From the NCBI GenBank assembly GCA_024734495.1, contig JALMQS010000315.1:1-64000 (forward strand): a DNA stretch of 64,000 nucleotides, in the 5' to 3' direction. A program made the position numbers and the translations under genes. Source of the DNA: Forficula auricularia (lineage: Eukaryota > Arthropoda > Insecta > Dermaptera > Forficulidae). Each line of letters starts with the position of its first letter. Position 1 is the stretch's first letter. Below, piece by piece: positions 32,757-43,362 of the stretch. A model generated the notes under the pieces. That model saw nothing but the letters and a program-made list of their open reading frames with translations, made no database searches and was not told the origin of the DNA.

Positions 32757-34035
32757 CATATATCTAAATAATCTCAGGTTCGCCGACTATCTTGTTCTAA
32801 TAGCAACTTCAAAAGAAGAACTAAAGGAAATGATAGTGGAAATTAATATAAAAAACAAAACACTTAGCTGGCTTAGAAATTAATTTTGAAAAATCTGGAT
32901 TTATATCAAACAGATTACAATCTGATATCGAGTTAGAAAAGAACAAATCATATATAGAACATAAATATGAAATAATCTATTTGGGACAAATAATTAGCTT
33001 TGACGACAGAACAAGTAAAGAAATTGCAAGAATAAATTTATAATTTTCTCATTAATATTAACACATTAATGAGAATTGGTGATCCATCCAAGTGTCATGC
33101 GGGCTAAACGCAATAATGACGTTGGATTGTAGCTAAATGGATCATATCTTTTTTCATTCTCTCTTGGTCCAGACTTAAGACTCAGCAGACTCCAATAGCT
33201 TCAACCAGCAGTAGTCTCGCGATATACATCTTGTTCAAAAAGCGCGATCAAAACAATTCTCGTTAATATGTTAATTATTCTTTGATATATTAATGAAAAA
33301 ATTATAAATTTATTTAACTTCATTATTTCAAGTTAGAAATATATAAGTTCAGATATTATTTTCACTTAAAATTTGTCAAAAATCACCTGCATTCGATTCG
33401 CGATTGAATCGAATATAGGGAACATACGATTAAATTGCAAGAAGAGTTAACCTGGGCTGGAATAAATTTTGGTCATTTAAATTCATCTTAAAAAACAAAA
33501 ACATCGACCTAATCTCCAAAATAAAATTTTTTAAAGCATGTGTAATACCGGTTCTGATTTATGGAGCTCAAACATGGCCCATTACAGAAAAAACAACTAA
33601 TAAACTAGAAATAACACAAAGAGCCACAAGATCCTAAATATCAAAAGAAAGAATTGAATAAAAGCAAGCTCTCAAAGAGTCAGGACCCAGCCAGGCGATG
33701 ACAATACTTCCCCATTATATTCTATAGAATATAAACGGGAAAGTAAACATGAATATATATATACAAAAAAACACAATTAAAAAATATAACATATTTAATA
33801 AAAAAAATTAAAATAGAATTGAGGAGGTCACATAGCCAGACTTAGCGATGAAAGATTGACGAAGATCATGACTGAATGGTGGCCTATCGAAGGAAAAAGA
33901 AGATGGGGAAAACGACACAAGAGATATTATTAAGAAGATAGCGGGAAATGAATGGAGCAGAACTGCCAAAAGAAGACCGATTTGGAAAGAAAAGGGCAAG
34001 CCCAAACGGGCCTGGTGCAAAATGACTGAAAAATA
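32757..34035 (+). pseudogene. RTE-like non-LTR retrotransposon RT pseudogene
   Basis: Plus-strand residues in order: LNNLRFADYLVLIATSKEEL, GLEINFEKSGFIS, YLGQIISFDDRTSKEIAR, then after an insertion NKFW and KACVIPVLIYGAQTWP, GHIARLSDER and TEWWPI.GKRRWGK. This is the RT palm, thumb and C-terminal Cys-less tail typical of RTE-like and craniofacial-development-2-like LINE proteins of animals. The catalytic FADD box reads FADY, losing the second aspartate. Several stops and frameshifts are present and the endonuclease domain is absent. A 399-bp insertion (33033-33431) splits it within the IAR segment. Confidence 0.88.
33033..33431. mobile_element. 399-bp insertion inside the RTE pseudogene
   Basis: The exact 12-mer AAATTGCAAGAA occurs at 33021-33032 and 33432-33443, and removing the insert rejoins the RT frame. 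The insert contains an inner inverted repeat (TATAATTTTCTCATTAATAT at 33041 and its complement near 33310) that is itself bounded by TAAATTTAT on each side, suggesting two nested events. The outer 12-bp duplication fits retro-insertion. No tRNA head was clearly identified. Confidence 0.75.
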
Positions 34036-34159
34036 TTGAAATAATATACACAATACATTTAATAATTCGTAAATCTTGTTTTTTTTGTAATTTGTTTGTT
34101 TTCTTTTTATTTTCAAAATGTTTTATAAATATACAAAATGTACCAAGAAAAGGCTTAAA

Positions 34160-34502
34160 TATGAGTAAAATAAATCCAGCTCTTGCATTAACACTAATAA
34201 CACTTAAATAGAGTATCATCATACTACAAATAAATAAATAAATATTGTTACTACCGTTTAGTGATTAGTATTTTTCCTTGTTCATTCATCTCAAGACCAA
34301 GAAAGGTTGTAGTATAGTATTTAGCTAGGTAGAAGTAACAGGTACTTAGTCCAGCTTCAGGCAGATGATTGATGAAAATAAACCTGAAAAATATTTCGTT
34401 TTATAATAATAATAATCATAATAAGCATTTGATTTCTTAATAATCCTGCTCTTGCACTAACATTAATAACACTTAAATAGAGTATCATCATACTACATAG
34501 GA
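34160..34502. repeat. Direct repeat pair around a shared repeat fragment
   Basis: The block CTCTTGCATTAACACTAATAACACTTAAATAGAG at 34180-34213 recurs at 34450-34483, each followed by TATCATCATACTACA. Between them lies a copy of the short repeat at 26160-26320. Confidence 0.75.
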
Positions 34503-35781
34503 TCTGGTTAAATAGACTCTAGTACCCGAGATCACAAAAATTATACTTATGAAACATTGGTCTCGGCGCGGAGGACAAGCCATTAAATCTTATTGGTTTT
34601 TGACACTATGGCTCAATGTCCGATAGGATGAACAACAACACTTCTCATACAGCTCAAAGACCAAAATAAAACCCAAATGGCACTTAAAGATCGGTTTTAT
34701 TATAACCGATTAATACTCTAAAAAATGTGTATAATGGTTGCCAAATGATATGATAGTTATGTCTCATTTTTTCAATTTTTAAAAACTTTATAATTATTTG
34801 ATGAATGCAAAGATTTAAGCATATTTGTGTGTGTCTTTTTTTTGAAAAAAGATGGAAATTTTTTCAAAAATCAACCCAGACCTATAATATTAATAATAAG
34901 TAAATTAATTTATTAATTTATAATTATTGTTCTTAAACATATCACATTATTGCTTAAGATAAGATTGCCGATCAGCGAAACACCAATTATTTAGTTAAAA
35001 CAATGCTTTGATGATTACATTATTTATTTATGATTTAAATGGACAATAGATAAAAAAGGGTCGTAAAGTGTAGTGTATAAGTAAATATTCGAAATCACTG
35101 ATACGGAGATAAGAGCCTTGGTCCGCAAAGGGGTGGAATTCTCTTGCTGACGCTTCCATGCACTCGTTTATATTTATATCGCATCGTAAAAACAACAACA
35201 CAACCTGGTGTTTTATCCTTGAGTTATTTGTTCTTGAGGCAGAGTCAATGAAGTCCTTACTGATTGCTCCTTCAAGAAATATTATCATATTGAGCAATAA
35301 AATAAAAATAAACTTTTCATTTAATGAATGGCGGGGGTTTTTTGGGTTCTCCAAAATTCAATAAATTTGCCTTAATTCAACTTCCTTTGAGTCAATTGGA
35401 TTTATTTAGTTTATAGCTCTTTTAAGAGAAACTTCTCTCCATGAAGAACGAAACAATATAAAATAAAATGTTAATATGAAAATTGTTGTGCTGCATTCAA
35501 AGGGAAAGCCATTAAACTGAATGAACGCATTCTGCTTGGTTACTACATTATTTATATCACGAGTCAACGGGATCAGCATTGCTATTTTCAAAAGATATAA
35601 TCTCCTAAGTTAACAACATGTTATTCGGTTAATTACTCTTATACATATATTTTTATCATTATTTCGACTCAGTACGCGCTTTCAGTAAATATTTGCAATT
35701 TTTTTCAGCCAAAGGTTTGAGCTAATTATTACAGAAGTCTAGTTTAGTAACAAAAACACTGGATAGAATTCAGAAACGAGT
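34503..35781. other. Mostly non-repetitive DNA, no gene called
   Basis: A moderately balanced stretch at 35090-35240 encodes on the minus strand a hydrophilic run (MEASAREFHPFADQGSY) followed by ATCTCCGTATCAG, a weak donor. It may be an exon fragment, but evidence is too thin to call. Confidence 0.3.
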
Positions 35782-36157
35782 ATGAAACGAATAGAGTATC
35801 TATCACTTCGAAGAATCTTATACGTCGCTTTGCCTATTTTTTTTTTGATACTTACTATCAGGGCACAAGAAGTTGCAATAGTAGCGTTACTACGTAATTA
35901 TAAAGAGAAAAAAATGAAAAGAAAAGCAAAAGAGTATTGGATACATCCCTTGTTGCAAGAACGGAGAATAAAACGAATGTTTAAAATATTTTATGAAAGG
36001 TTAGAAAGTACCCATGTAAATTTTTTAATTACGCAAGAATGTCCGTGCGTTCGTTTGATGAGCTATTGTGTCTTCTGAAATCACACATAACTGGGAGAGA
36101 TACTAATATGCGACCCTGTATTTCTCCGGAAGAAAAGCTATTTATAACAGTGAGGTA
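35782..36157 (+). pseudogene. PIF/Harbinger transposase, first exon
   Basis: Residues around K.KAKEYWIHPLLQERRIK..F..FYERLE match the N-terminal region of Harbinger (HARBI1-type) transposases, where R.YWVHP begins the conserved part. A missing base in the T6 run near 36020 shifts the frame. Downstream the other frame continues NYARMSVRSFDELLCLL and MRPCISPEEKLFITVR, as in the family. The exon ends at AGTGAG/GTAAGTC (donor at 36154-36159), consistent with the intron in many Harbinger genes. The DDE catalytic exons are absent: the opposite-strand MADF gene begins within 130 bp. The enzyme would introduce breaks at 3-bp (TWA) targets, but here it is dead. Confidence 0.75.
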
Positions 36158-36285
36158 AGTCACAACTTAATTAAATAAACCAAAATATTGAACTAAGAAG
36201 AATTTTTTTATTTGTTTAATTAATGTAATACCATATTAACTAGGTATTTAATACCAATTATGTAGTACAAAAAAAAAATGAAAAT

Positions 36286-36993
36286 TCAAAATAAATCAAA
36301 AATATCAGAATCTTGAGAGCCACTTGAAGTTGCAGTAGAAATCCGCGACTCTGGGCGTTCATATGATGGTTGAGCTGAAGTTGGCGTGTAGTAATTCTGT
36401 GCTTCAGGGCGTAATCGTGATTGTTGACTTGGTGCAGCACAAATAGAAGATCCGCCTTCTGGTGTGAAGTAACCACGCTCATACTCATTATAATTTCGCC
36501 ACATTGTGTTTGGATATGTAGTATTTGGAGTAGAGGTACCGAAAGAATCGATTATAATAATTAATTCAATTTTTACAGATGCCTTTCTATGCTCGGGAAT
36601 TTTCCTGAAAGAAGATGAAACATGGGACATCAGGAACATTCTATCCTCATCACGTTCCAAAGGATCCTCGTTTTTGTTACGCGTATCAATACATTTGTTT
36701 AAAGAGTACAATAATTCTCTTGTGCCATCATCTGAAATTTTTTATTTCTTCCGGTTATATTTTGTCTCGAGTATGGTCCTAAGGGTTCTTGATCAATTGT
36801 CGATCTTCTTCCGCAATGCTACTCTCTGTCTTCGAATTACCAACAGTATTCTTCAAAAACAAGATGAGCTGTTTGTAATAAATATAAGGAGATTTATGAG
36901 AAAGAGCAGAGCCGCTTTTTATATTTTTAAGTCTTCGTGTTTCTCTAGCAAAACAGCTTCTTATATTTTTCCACTTTTTTTGAAGTGTTTGAC
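36286..36993 (-). pseudogene. Harbinger-associated MADF/BESS DNA-binding protein
   Basis: On the minus strand, an exon preceded by TTTACAG/GT (acceptor at 36994-37000) encodes LQKKWKNIRSCFARETRRL and SPYIYYKQLILFL, the second half of a MADF (Myb/SANT-like) domain. After a frame change at about 36715-36780, the downstream frame encodes DEDRMFLMSHVSSSFRKIP and RKASVKIELIIII, a BESS motif, then a Ser/Gln/Tyr-rich tail to the stop near 36286. Harbinger elements carry two genes, the transposase and a Myb-like or MADF partner that helps nuclear import and end recognition, so this is the partner of the transposase at 35782. The frame change could be an intron (TTTCAG/ATGATGG) or an indel. The first exon is not identified. 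Confidence 0.72.
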
Positions 36994-37141
36994 CTGTAAA
37001 TAAATTGGATAGAATTATATTTTGATTAGTTATGTCCATTGAATAAATTATTAAATTTGGTATCGGGAAAATAAGGACTATATTTTATGAAAAATAAAAT
37101 AAAAATTATTTGCATAAAAATATTGTCCTTATTTTCCCGTT

Positions 37142-37403
37142 TCTTCGGCAATCAGCAGTCGCTTGTGAGTCGCTTATGCGTCGCCACCGCGCGGCGACTC
37201 GCAGAATCACCCGGGAGACCGGCAACCAAGTGCGTAAACACTCATTTAAACTATAGAAAGTCACAGTCGCCGTCGACCAAGTCTCCGACGACCAGTCGTC
37301 AGTTCGTAAAGACCTAGTGCGTAAACACTCATTTAAACTATAGAAAGTCACAGTCGCCGTCGACCAAGTCTCCGGCGACCAGTCGACAGTGCGTAATAGC
37401 CCC
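37142..37403. mobile_element. Harbinger subterminal repeats and right terminus
   Basis: A GC-rich 260-bp segment rich in GTCG/CGAC motifs contains two tandem units of 87 bp (from 37229 and 37316: AGTGCGTAAACACTCATTTA ... CGTCGACCAAGTCTCCG). It ends in CAGTGCGTAATAGCCCC at 37403, whose complement GGGGCTATTACGCAC is a Harbinger-like terminal repeat. No matching left terminus was found near 35600-35780, so the left end is probably lost. Confidence 0.6.
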
Positions 37404-37689
37404 AAAGGATTAAAACATGTTTATTTACGCCACTCACTACTTTCCTATAAGATTTTTGTATTATTCATTAATATTATACTATGAAATAAACTAATTTACT
37501 ACTTCTCAGCTCGTTGTACTTAATTTAAAACAACCCTCAAAATTCCCATTTTTCAAATTTATTCTTAATATTACATGTCTTTGAGTACTGTCTTCCAATT
37601 GGAATATTATTTTCAAACTTTGCCAGAATACTTCTTTTATTACTAGTAAAAAATTTAGGCGTGCCCAGATATGTAAACTAGTTTTGAAA
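37404..37689. other. AT-rich DNA, nothing recognised
   Basis: No feature was seen. Confidence 0.45.
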
Positions 37690-37880
37690 TTTTGACTATA
37701 TAATATGGGCCACCCAACTCTAGAGACTGGAACTTACTTCCAGCTACCGTCTTCACTACGACAGCCCATAAAATCCTCTCTTCTTTTTATTTTCACGATG
37801 GAGGGGCCAACCCAGGCCTTTAGGGGATCCACCCCTTTGGTGTAACTCCTTCTCTCATTAATTTTATTAAAAAAATAAAA
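37690..37880 (+). pseudogene. Jockey-like LINE 3' end fragment
   Basis: The plus strand encodes SRDWNLLPATVF, equivalent to SRNWNSLP in the copy at 23030-23751, followed by a 3' UTR (GATGGAGGGGCCAACCCAGG, GGGGATCCACC) and an A-rich tail. It shares its 3' UTR with 21223-21430. Confidence 0.78.
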
Positions 37881-38060
37881 AAGTAAAATAAAAACATGCT
37901 ATTTTAATTACAAGAGAGTTACTGTTAATAATGAATTTCATTATTTGATTAGAATTTCGTATTTATATCATCGTTAAAATTATAATGTTAGGTTTATTTA
38001 TCCCTCCCTGCTCATATGAGGCAAACTGCTTCAGAGCACTGTAAACAAAAAATAAAATAT

Positions 38061-38062
38061 AA

Positions 38063-38124
<62 letters not shown>
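38061..38124. repeat. (AT)n microsatellite
   Basis: A TA/AT dinucleotide run of about 64 bp. Bases 37881-38060 and 38125-38510 around it are AT-rich and show nothing recognisable. Confidence 0.95.
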
Positions 38125-38127
<3 letters not shown>

Positions 38128-38516
38128 ACTTTTCCCTCTCTATCTTAAATCAATGTAAATATTTAATCGGGAAACACAAAATAAATATTATTTTCTAAAT
38201 ATATATCAACCATGCATATATATCATCTAATAAGTATATAAATAATTTAGGGTGATAATTTCTCGATTATTTCATAAAAATAATTTAAAATAATAAATCA
38301 CGGTTGGTATATAGAGAGAACCTCTAAGTCGCATAATGTATTTATTTATTCGATATTTTTTCTCACTTATATATCGAAAATAAAATACCGGACGTGATTT
38401 GAACACATTAGAATTATTTTTTATATTGGAGATGAATACTGCCATCGATTTGTTCATTAATAAATACAATAATTACGATATAGAGATTCATAGGTAAGAT
38501 TTGATAAAAATTTTAC

Positions 38517-38782
38517 CGAGGTTTCCTCTTGAATATTAATATCTTCATGCTGGTACGGAAGAATATGCTGGTTATTATCTTCAATAGCTGACGCCAACTG
38601 AATAGATGAAAGGCTGGAAGTTGACTTTCCTCTCCTAATATTGAGTAAGCTTTGCCGACAACATTAGTTGTATTTCCAGTTGAATTTATCCATTTCGACT
38701 CTTGATACACTTTTAAAATGTCTCTTAATAATAATAATGATAATCCTTCCTTGGTGTTGAGCATGATAACCAGATACGTGAT
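38517..38782 (-). other. Candidate host exon or exon remnant
   Basis: On the minus strand a pyrimidine-rich TTATTATTATCTTTCACAG acceptor (AG at 38783-38784) precedes 266 bp ending at ACCTCG/GTAAAA (donor at 38515-38516). One frame reads as plausible protein on both sides of a single TAA stop (38664-38666): it starts HVSGYHAQHQGR and ends LASAIEDNNQHILPYQHED. Another frame is open across the whole segment but is less protein-like in composition. No family is recognised. It could be a decayed exon, a terminal exon or chance. Confidence 0.3.
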
Positions 38783-38929
38783 CTGTGAAAGATAATAATA
38801 ACAATAAGTTTATTGCAAGAGCTTGGCAAAGTGAAAAATGGAATACGAATAGATAATTATAAAAAAAAAATTAATTGTCTAGTTATAGCTTCCATCTTTA
38901 TTCTAATGATAACAGATTTTATTTTATTA

Positions 38930-39434
38930 CAGTGGGTGGCCAAATTATTATACTCAAATGTTTTTTTTCAAGTAAATTTATTTTATTCTAATTTTTCAAA
39001 AAATCTATTATTTTTGGACTGGGCTGGCATTTCGCCAGTTCTCAACCCGATCGAAAATGTTTGGGCGGCCCTAAAAAAAGAAATTTGCAAAGATAAAATA
39101 ATTACTAACAAAAGGAACTTGATAGAAAATTTTCTTAAAGCATGGCACAATACACCTGCACTTCAAGAAATAGCCAAAAAAATCCATTGCCAGCATGCCC
39201 ATGCAGCGCATACAAAATGTGATTGCTCGAAAGGGAGAATTCACTAAATATTGAAATTGTATTTTGAATTGTATTTGTATTGTCCTAAGCTAATAAATCT
39301 ATAAAGATAACAATTGAAACGATATGATGAGTTTAATATTATATAGTAAATTAAACCCTTACAAACATATGAAAGATGATATTAATTAATTGAAATAGTT
39401 TTTCAAATGAGCATAATGATTTGGCCACCCAATG
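38930..39434 (+). mobile_element. Tc1-like element, internally deleted (copy 2)
   Basis: It is flanked by TA (38928-38929 and 39435-39436), with ends CAGTGGGTGGCCAAATTAT and ATGATTTGGCCACCCAATG. The retained frame (39010-39245) encodes LNPIENVWAALKKEICKD, with the third catalytic acidic residue of the Tc1 DDE triad, and KAWHNTPALQEIAKK. The first two catalytic residues are deleted. Structure and deletion point match the copy at 17564-18068, but this copy is less decayed: its frame lacks the stops seen there. Confidence 0.9.
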
Positions 39435-39436
39435 TA

Positions 39437-40070
39437 TATATATATATTTTTTTCTTTTTCGTGATTAGTTATGACTGAAACCTAGCTCAATGTATATAAA
39501 ATGAATCATTGATAGCATTTAAATCAATTAATTATAAATTGCTGATAAGTGGGAATAAATTTACGAAACATTCAACGTTGATTATTGCTTTTAAAACAAA
39601 TATTTTGTTCACATCCCTTCGAATGCATAATTATTAATATAATATTATAATTAATAAATAATAATTTAGTAAAAAAAATATATCTACTAGCCGGGATGAC
39701 TGGACTCATGAATTCACTTGAAAAACTTTTCTTATTCGATTTTAAAAATGTTTAAAATGAAGATAAAAATCATTTCCAAGCATAATTTCTTGTGTAGACT
39801 CTGATACTTACGATAACTTAAGAAATGTCTTAGAAAGTTCGTTTTAATGACAAATGTTTGTACCTCGAATTGATTAAATTCTGGGCTTGGTTTGGTAATG
39901 AAGAAAATAGAAAAAAATTAAATTGTTTTAAGTATGGGGAGTTAATAAACGAGCTTAAGTTTGGCATACATGTTTATACCAATAATCTTAGCCACTATGA
40001 CTAGTTTCATGTTCGTTTTGGAGCAAATGGAGCAAACAGTTCGCTATAACGAAATAATCGCTAAATTAAT
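39437..40070. other. AT-rich DNA, nothing recognised
   Basis: No element ends or coding motifs were seen. Confidence 0.45.
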
Positions 40071-40217
40071 AAAAAATCGGTTGTCTGTAAAGTCGGTTTA
40101 CTGACGATAGTTGAACGTGACAACGTCATAAGAAAATACTGATGGAATGGTATTTTCTTATGACGTTGTCACGTTCAACTATCGTCAGTAAACCGACTTT
40201 ACAGAAACCGATTTTTT
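40071..40217. mobile_element. Hairpin MITE ending AAAAAATCGG, copy 2
   Basis: A near-perfect 147-bp hairpin: AAAAAATCGGTT.TCTGTAAAG..., CAACGTCATAAGAAAATAC, loop TGATGGAATG, and the complementary arm. Arms of about 70 bp are almost identical, so this copy looks young compared with 20872-20990. Confidence 0.93.
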
Positions 40218-40569
40218 CATAAAATTCTTCGTTCAGAAAATCATTTTAAACTTACAAAATACTTGAATAAAATTTATTGTTTAAATTTCTACTCGACTGT
40301 TAAAATTTAATTTTTGATTTTATTATTTTATAATAATAAATTTTGTATTGACATTATTTCTTTCAGCAAGTAAACTGAATAAAAGTTGTTGTTCAATTAG
40401 TTACTTGATATTTTTGCAAATTTAATTGTAATTTGTTGTAAAAAAGTAATAATTTTGAATAATTTATTATAAGAATAAACTGTGATTAAATTATTGTTCT
40501 TAAATCTTAAATTTAAAATTTAAAATTTGGAAACATCATTAAAATTTTTGTAACTGTAGCTTTTAAAAA
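40218..40569. other. AT-rich DNA, nothing recognised
   Basis: Low-complexity TTTAAA-rich sequence. Confidence 0.45.
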
Positions 40570-40720
40570 GCCCGCCTCAATCTTTGTCGCTCGTTCCGCG
40601 CTCTCGCTTGCAGTTAAAGCCTTAAATGGAACGCCTCCAGAGCGAGGTAACGCCGCATGAGTCATGTTTTTTCGTGCGTGCAGCTGGCTCCATCAATGCT
40701 AAGACGTTGTCACGTCAAAA
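40570..40720. repeat. Interspersed repeat shared with 22035-22200
   Basis: It carries the same blocks as the earlier copy, plus GAGCGAGGTAACGCCGC, which the first copy lacks. The two differ by several small indels. Confidence 0.72.
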
Positions 40721-41496
40721 ATTTTAAGAGAATACAAAGTCTAAAAAGGTTATTACTTTTTTCAAGTTTCCAGTTGAATATTTTATCCACTTATCTGTGA
40801 AATAAAATAATAATAATAATATATTAACAAAAGAGCCAGACGGATAGGCTGGAATATTTCATTCAGTTGAAAAAATTTCATTTTTTTGCTTTTTCGTGAT
40901 TAATTATGACCGAAACCTAAAAAATTACTTTGTATGAATTCCGATAGCCACGGCAACTAAAAACAGTTCGTATAGAAGTTTGTTCAGGTGCCTAAAAGTT
41001 TGTCGGTCAAAAACGAAAAACAGTTTTTATTTTAGCCAGGTTAGAAAAATAAGGAAAATCAGAAAAAAATTGAATTGTTATAGATATGGGAAATTCTTTA
41101 AAGATTGTGGATATCAAGCTAAAATGTATCAAATAAGTTTGGATGAATAATCTTCAATATGAGCCAAGTTTCAGCCTATTAGCCTGATTACTAAAATTAT
41201 TGAAAACGTACCGAGTCTTGGAAAAAGTTTTTATATTTTTTCTCGAATTTCTAGTTGAATCTCTCGTTCTCTTCTTCCGATAAAATATCATAATAATGAA
41301 AATTCATCTAGATGGTCCTCTTATTTGATGAGCTTGATGTTCTGTAAAAGCAAATGATAAAAATTTTTCAATAAAAATACATATTTTTTAATTTCAACTT
41401 TTGTGATTAATATTATGATAATAAGATTATCTATCAGAGTTCGTAGGTATAGTTAAAAATGTTTTAGATTCTTTTATTTTTTTCGAAGCTTTTTTA
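40721..41496. other. AT-rich DNA, nothing recognised
   Basis: GTGATTA.TTATGACTGAAACCTA occurs here (about 40895) and at 39460, a small shared repeat. No gene was seen. Confidence 0.4.
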
Positions 41497-42012
41497 ATTT
41501 TTAGGGTTCCGTTTAAAAAGTATAACGGAACCTTATTATTTCACTATAATGTCTGTCAGAGCATTTTAACTTATAAGCCAAATAGGATAACTCTTGAAAT
41601 TTACAAGTTAAGTAAGTATATGTATTCAGTTTCCCGAAAATTAAAAATCATTTTAAAATTTTAATCTAATGATTATTTTGGGATAAATTTTATGTGAGAT
41701 CATAATTAAAAAATATTTTTTTATCATAGAGTGTGAGTAATCCTTGTAAAGATCTTTTAAAGTAAAATTAGGTTTAATTTTTTTTTTTAATTTATTTCTA
41801 CTTAAAATGACGATTTTGCGGGATCTCAAAAGTGCCCGTTTTTAGGTGAGTATTGTACCTGTCAGCGTTTACAAACGGCTTGACTTAAAATTATGAAATA
41901 ATTCTATCAATTCACTCATTCTCTCCTTATCAACAACAAATAAGAACGAAATTTATATCTTAAGATATAAAACCCTCGGTATGTGGCCCGACTCGCACCT
42001 GGCCGGCTTATT
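41497..42012 (+). repeat. GGGTTCCGTT interspersed repeat
   Basis: It starts TTTTTAGGGTTCCGTTTAAA, where GGTTCCGTT pairs with AACGGAACC. It continues with ATGTCTGTCAGAGC and ends CCCGACTCGCACCTGGCCGG. Related ends are common in insect repeats. The copy at 14340-14730 shares its second half. Confidence 0.6.
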
Positions 42013-42067
42013 ATAGCTAGATTTGGTGGCAATGTTTTCATTTTAGATTTTGCTTTTTATTATTTTC

Positions 42068-42580
42068 CCTTGCTACCTTGGATGCAATTCAGAGGCGGGC
42101 TATCAGACTGATAGGAGATCCAACATATGCTGACACTTGTCGAAAGGGAGTCGATTAGGGATCGTAGCCTGTCGTAGATCTGTCTCCAACTTTTCTCTTC
42201 TTTATCGAAATTACTATGGCTTTTGTTCTCAAGAGATAAAATCAATAATCCCTCCAAAGGCTTCATTTGCGCATAATACACGATTTTCTAAGACTCAACA
42301 CCCCTAGGCGCTTAAATTGGATACTAACCGAACAAAAGCATTCGCCAACTCGTTTATCCCTATGACATCTAGAGACTGGGACTCTCTTCCTCCGACCGTC
42401 TTCCCAGCAACATATAACCTTCAATCTTTCAAGACAAGCATCCATGAAGACCTTCAGCTCCGACCCAATCCGTAAATCTCTTCTTATATCCAAGATACAA
42501 GGGTCCACCGCGGACTACAGATGTTGTACATTTTTGGTGCAACTTCTTCTTGTATCAATATTATTGTAAAAAAAGGGGTT
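42068..42580 (+). pseudogene. Jockey-like LINE, RT C-terminal remnant (copy 3)
   Basis: The plus strand encodes LATLDAIQRRAIRLIGD, ETGTLFLRPSS (in the place of SRNWNSLP) and a degraded tail, with stops (for example after RKGVD). It ends with GGTGCAACTTCTTCTTGTATC and an A-rich tail near 42570. It is collinear with the fragment at 23030-23751 but more diverged. Confidence 0.75.
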
Positions 42581-43030
42581 TGAACCCCCCTCCTCTCCCC
42601 CTTATCAACGCTTCTGTCATTTTATAATAATATATACTAACACATTAATTAAAATAACAACTATATTTCAAGGTAGTTTTCGTTCGACACTATCAAGCAA
42701 AAGTTAAGAAAACAAAAAAATAAAATAGAATAAAATTATTAAAATAGAAAATTAATCTACTTAAATATAAAATAGTTAGTGTGTTTTGTTGATAGATCTT
42801 AAAATTATTAATATTACTCGGTATTACTTGAAAGGCTAGTATTGAATGCACGCAAAAATTTTAAAATTTATATTTGAAGAAATTTTCTTTTTGTGAGAGA
42901 CGGGCTGGTAGAATTTTTGGTTGAAAAGTAAAGGAAGACAGCCGTAGGATAGTGAAGAAAAAAATATTACATTTCCAAATAACATGTATTTATTGGACTG
43001 TCATTCTTTTTTCCCCTTTCCTTTAAAACC
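42581..43030. other. AT-rich DNA, nothing recognised
   Basis: No feature was seen. Confidence 0.45.
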
Positions 43031-43359
43031 AAGTTTGATGATGCAAATAAGATTGGTTGAATTTTCAAAACTAGAAGAGGGACTCAAATAGTGTCGTGAT
43101 GTTACGTTATATTTTTAATTTGATAAACAACATGACACTTGATATTACCGAAATGTCGTGATAGGAAGATTCATTAAAAAAAAAAAAATATACAGTAAAG
43201 TAATTTCAGTTAAATTTATCAAAACTTGAAGACGAGTCCAAACCGTCGGGATATACATAAATTTAACTATTTGATGATGCAAATAAGATTGGTTGAATTT
43301 TCAAAACTAGAAGACGGACTCAAAACAGAACTAAGTGTCGTGATGTTACGTTATATTTT
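43031..43359. repeat. Tandem duplication preserving an empty TTAA site
   Basis: GATGATGCAAATAAGATTGG ... GTGTCGTGATGTTACGTTATATTTTTAA occurs at 43036-43118 and again at 43273-43362. In the first copy TTAA runs straight into TTTGATAAACAACATGAC. In the second the MITE at 43363-44088 separates them. Confidence 0.9.
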
Positions 43360-43362
43360 TAA

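Noticed and set aside
33808..34222. Two minus-strand ORFs of 102 and 112 codons
   Set aside because: They are antisense to the RTE pseudogene and its AT-rich flank.
36506..37003. A 165-codon plus-strand ORF
   Set aside because: It is the shadow of the minus-strand MADF/BESS gene.
37087..37405. ORFs on both strands rich in Arg, Ser and Thr
   Set aside because: They translate the 87-bp Harbinger subterminal repeats.
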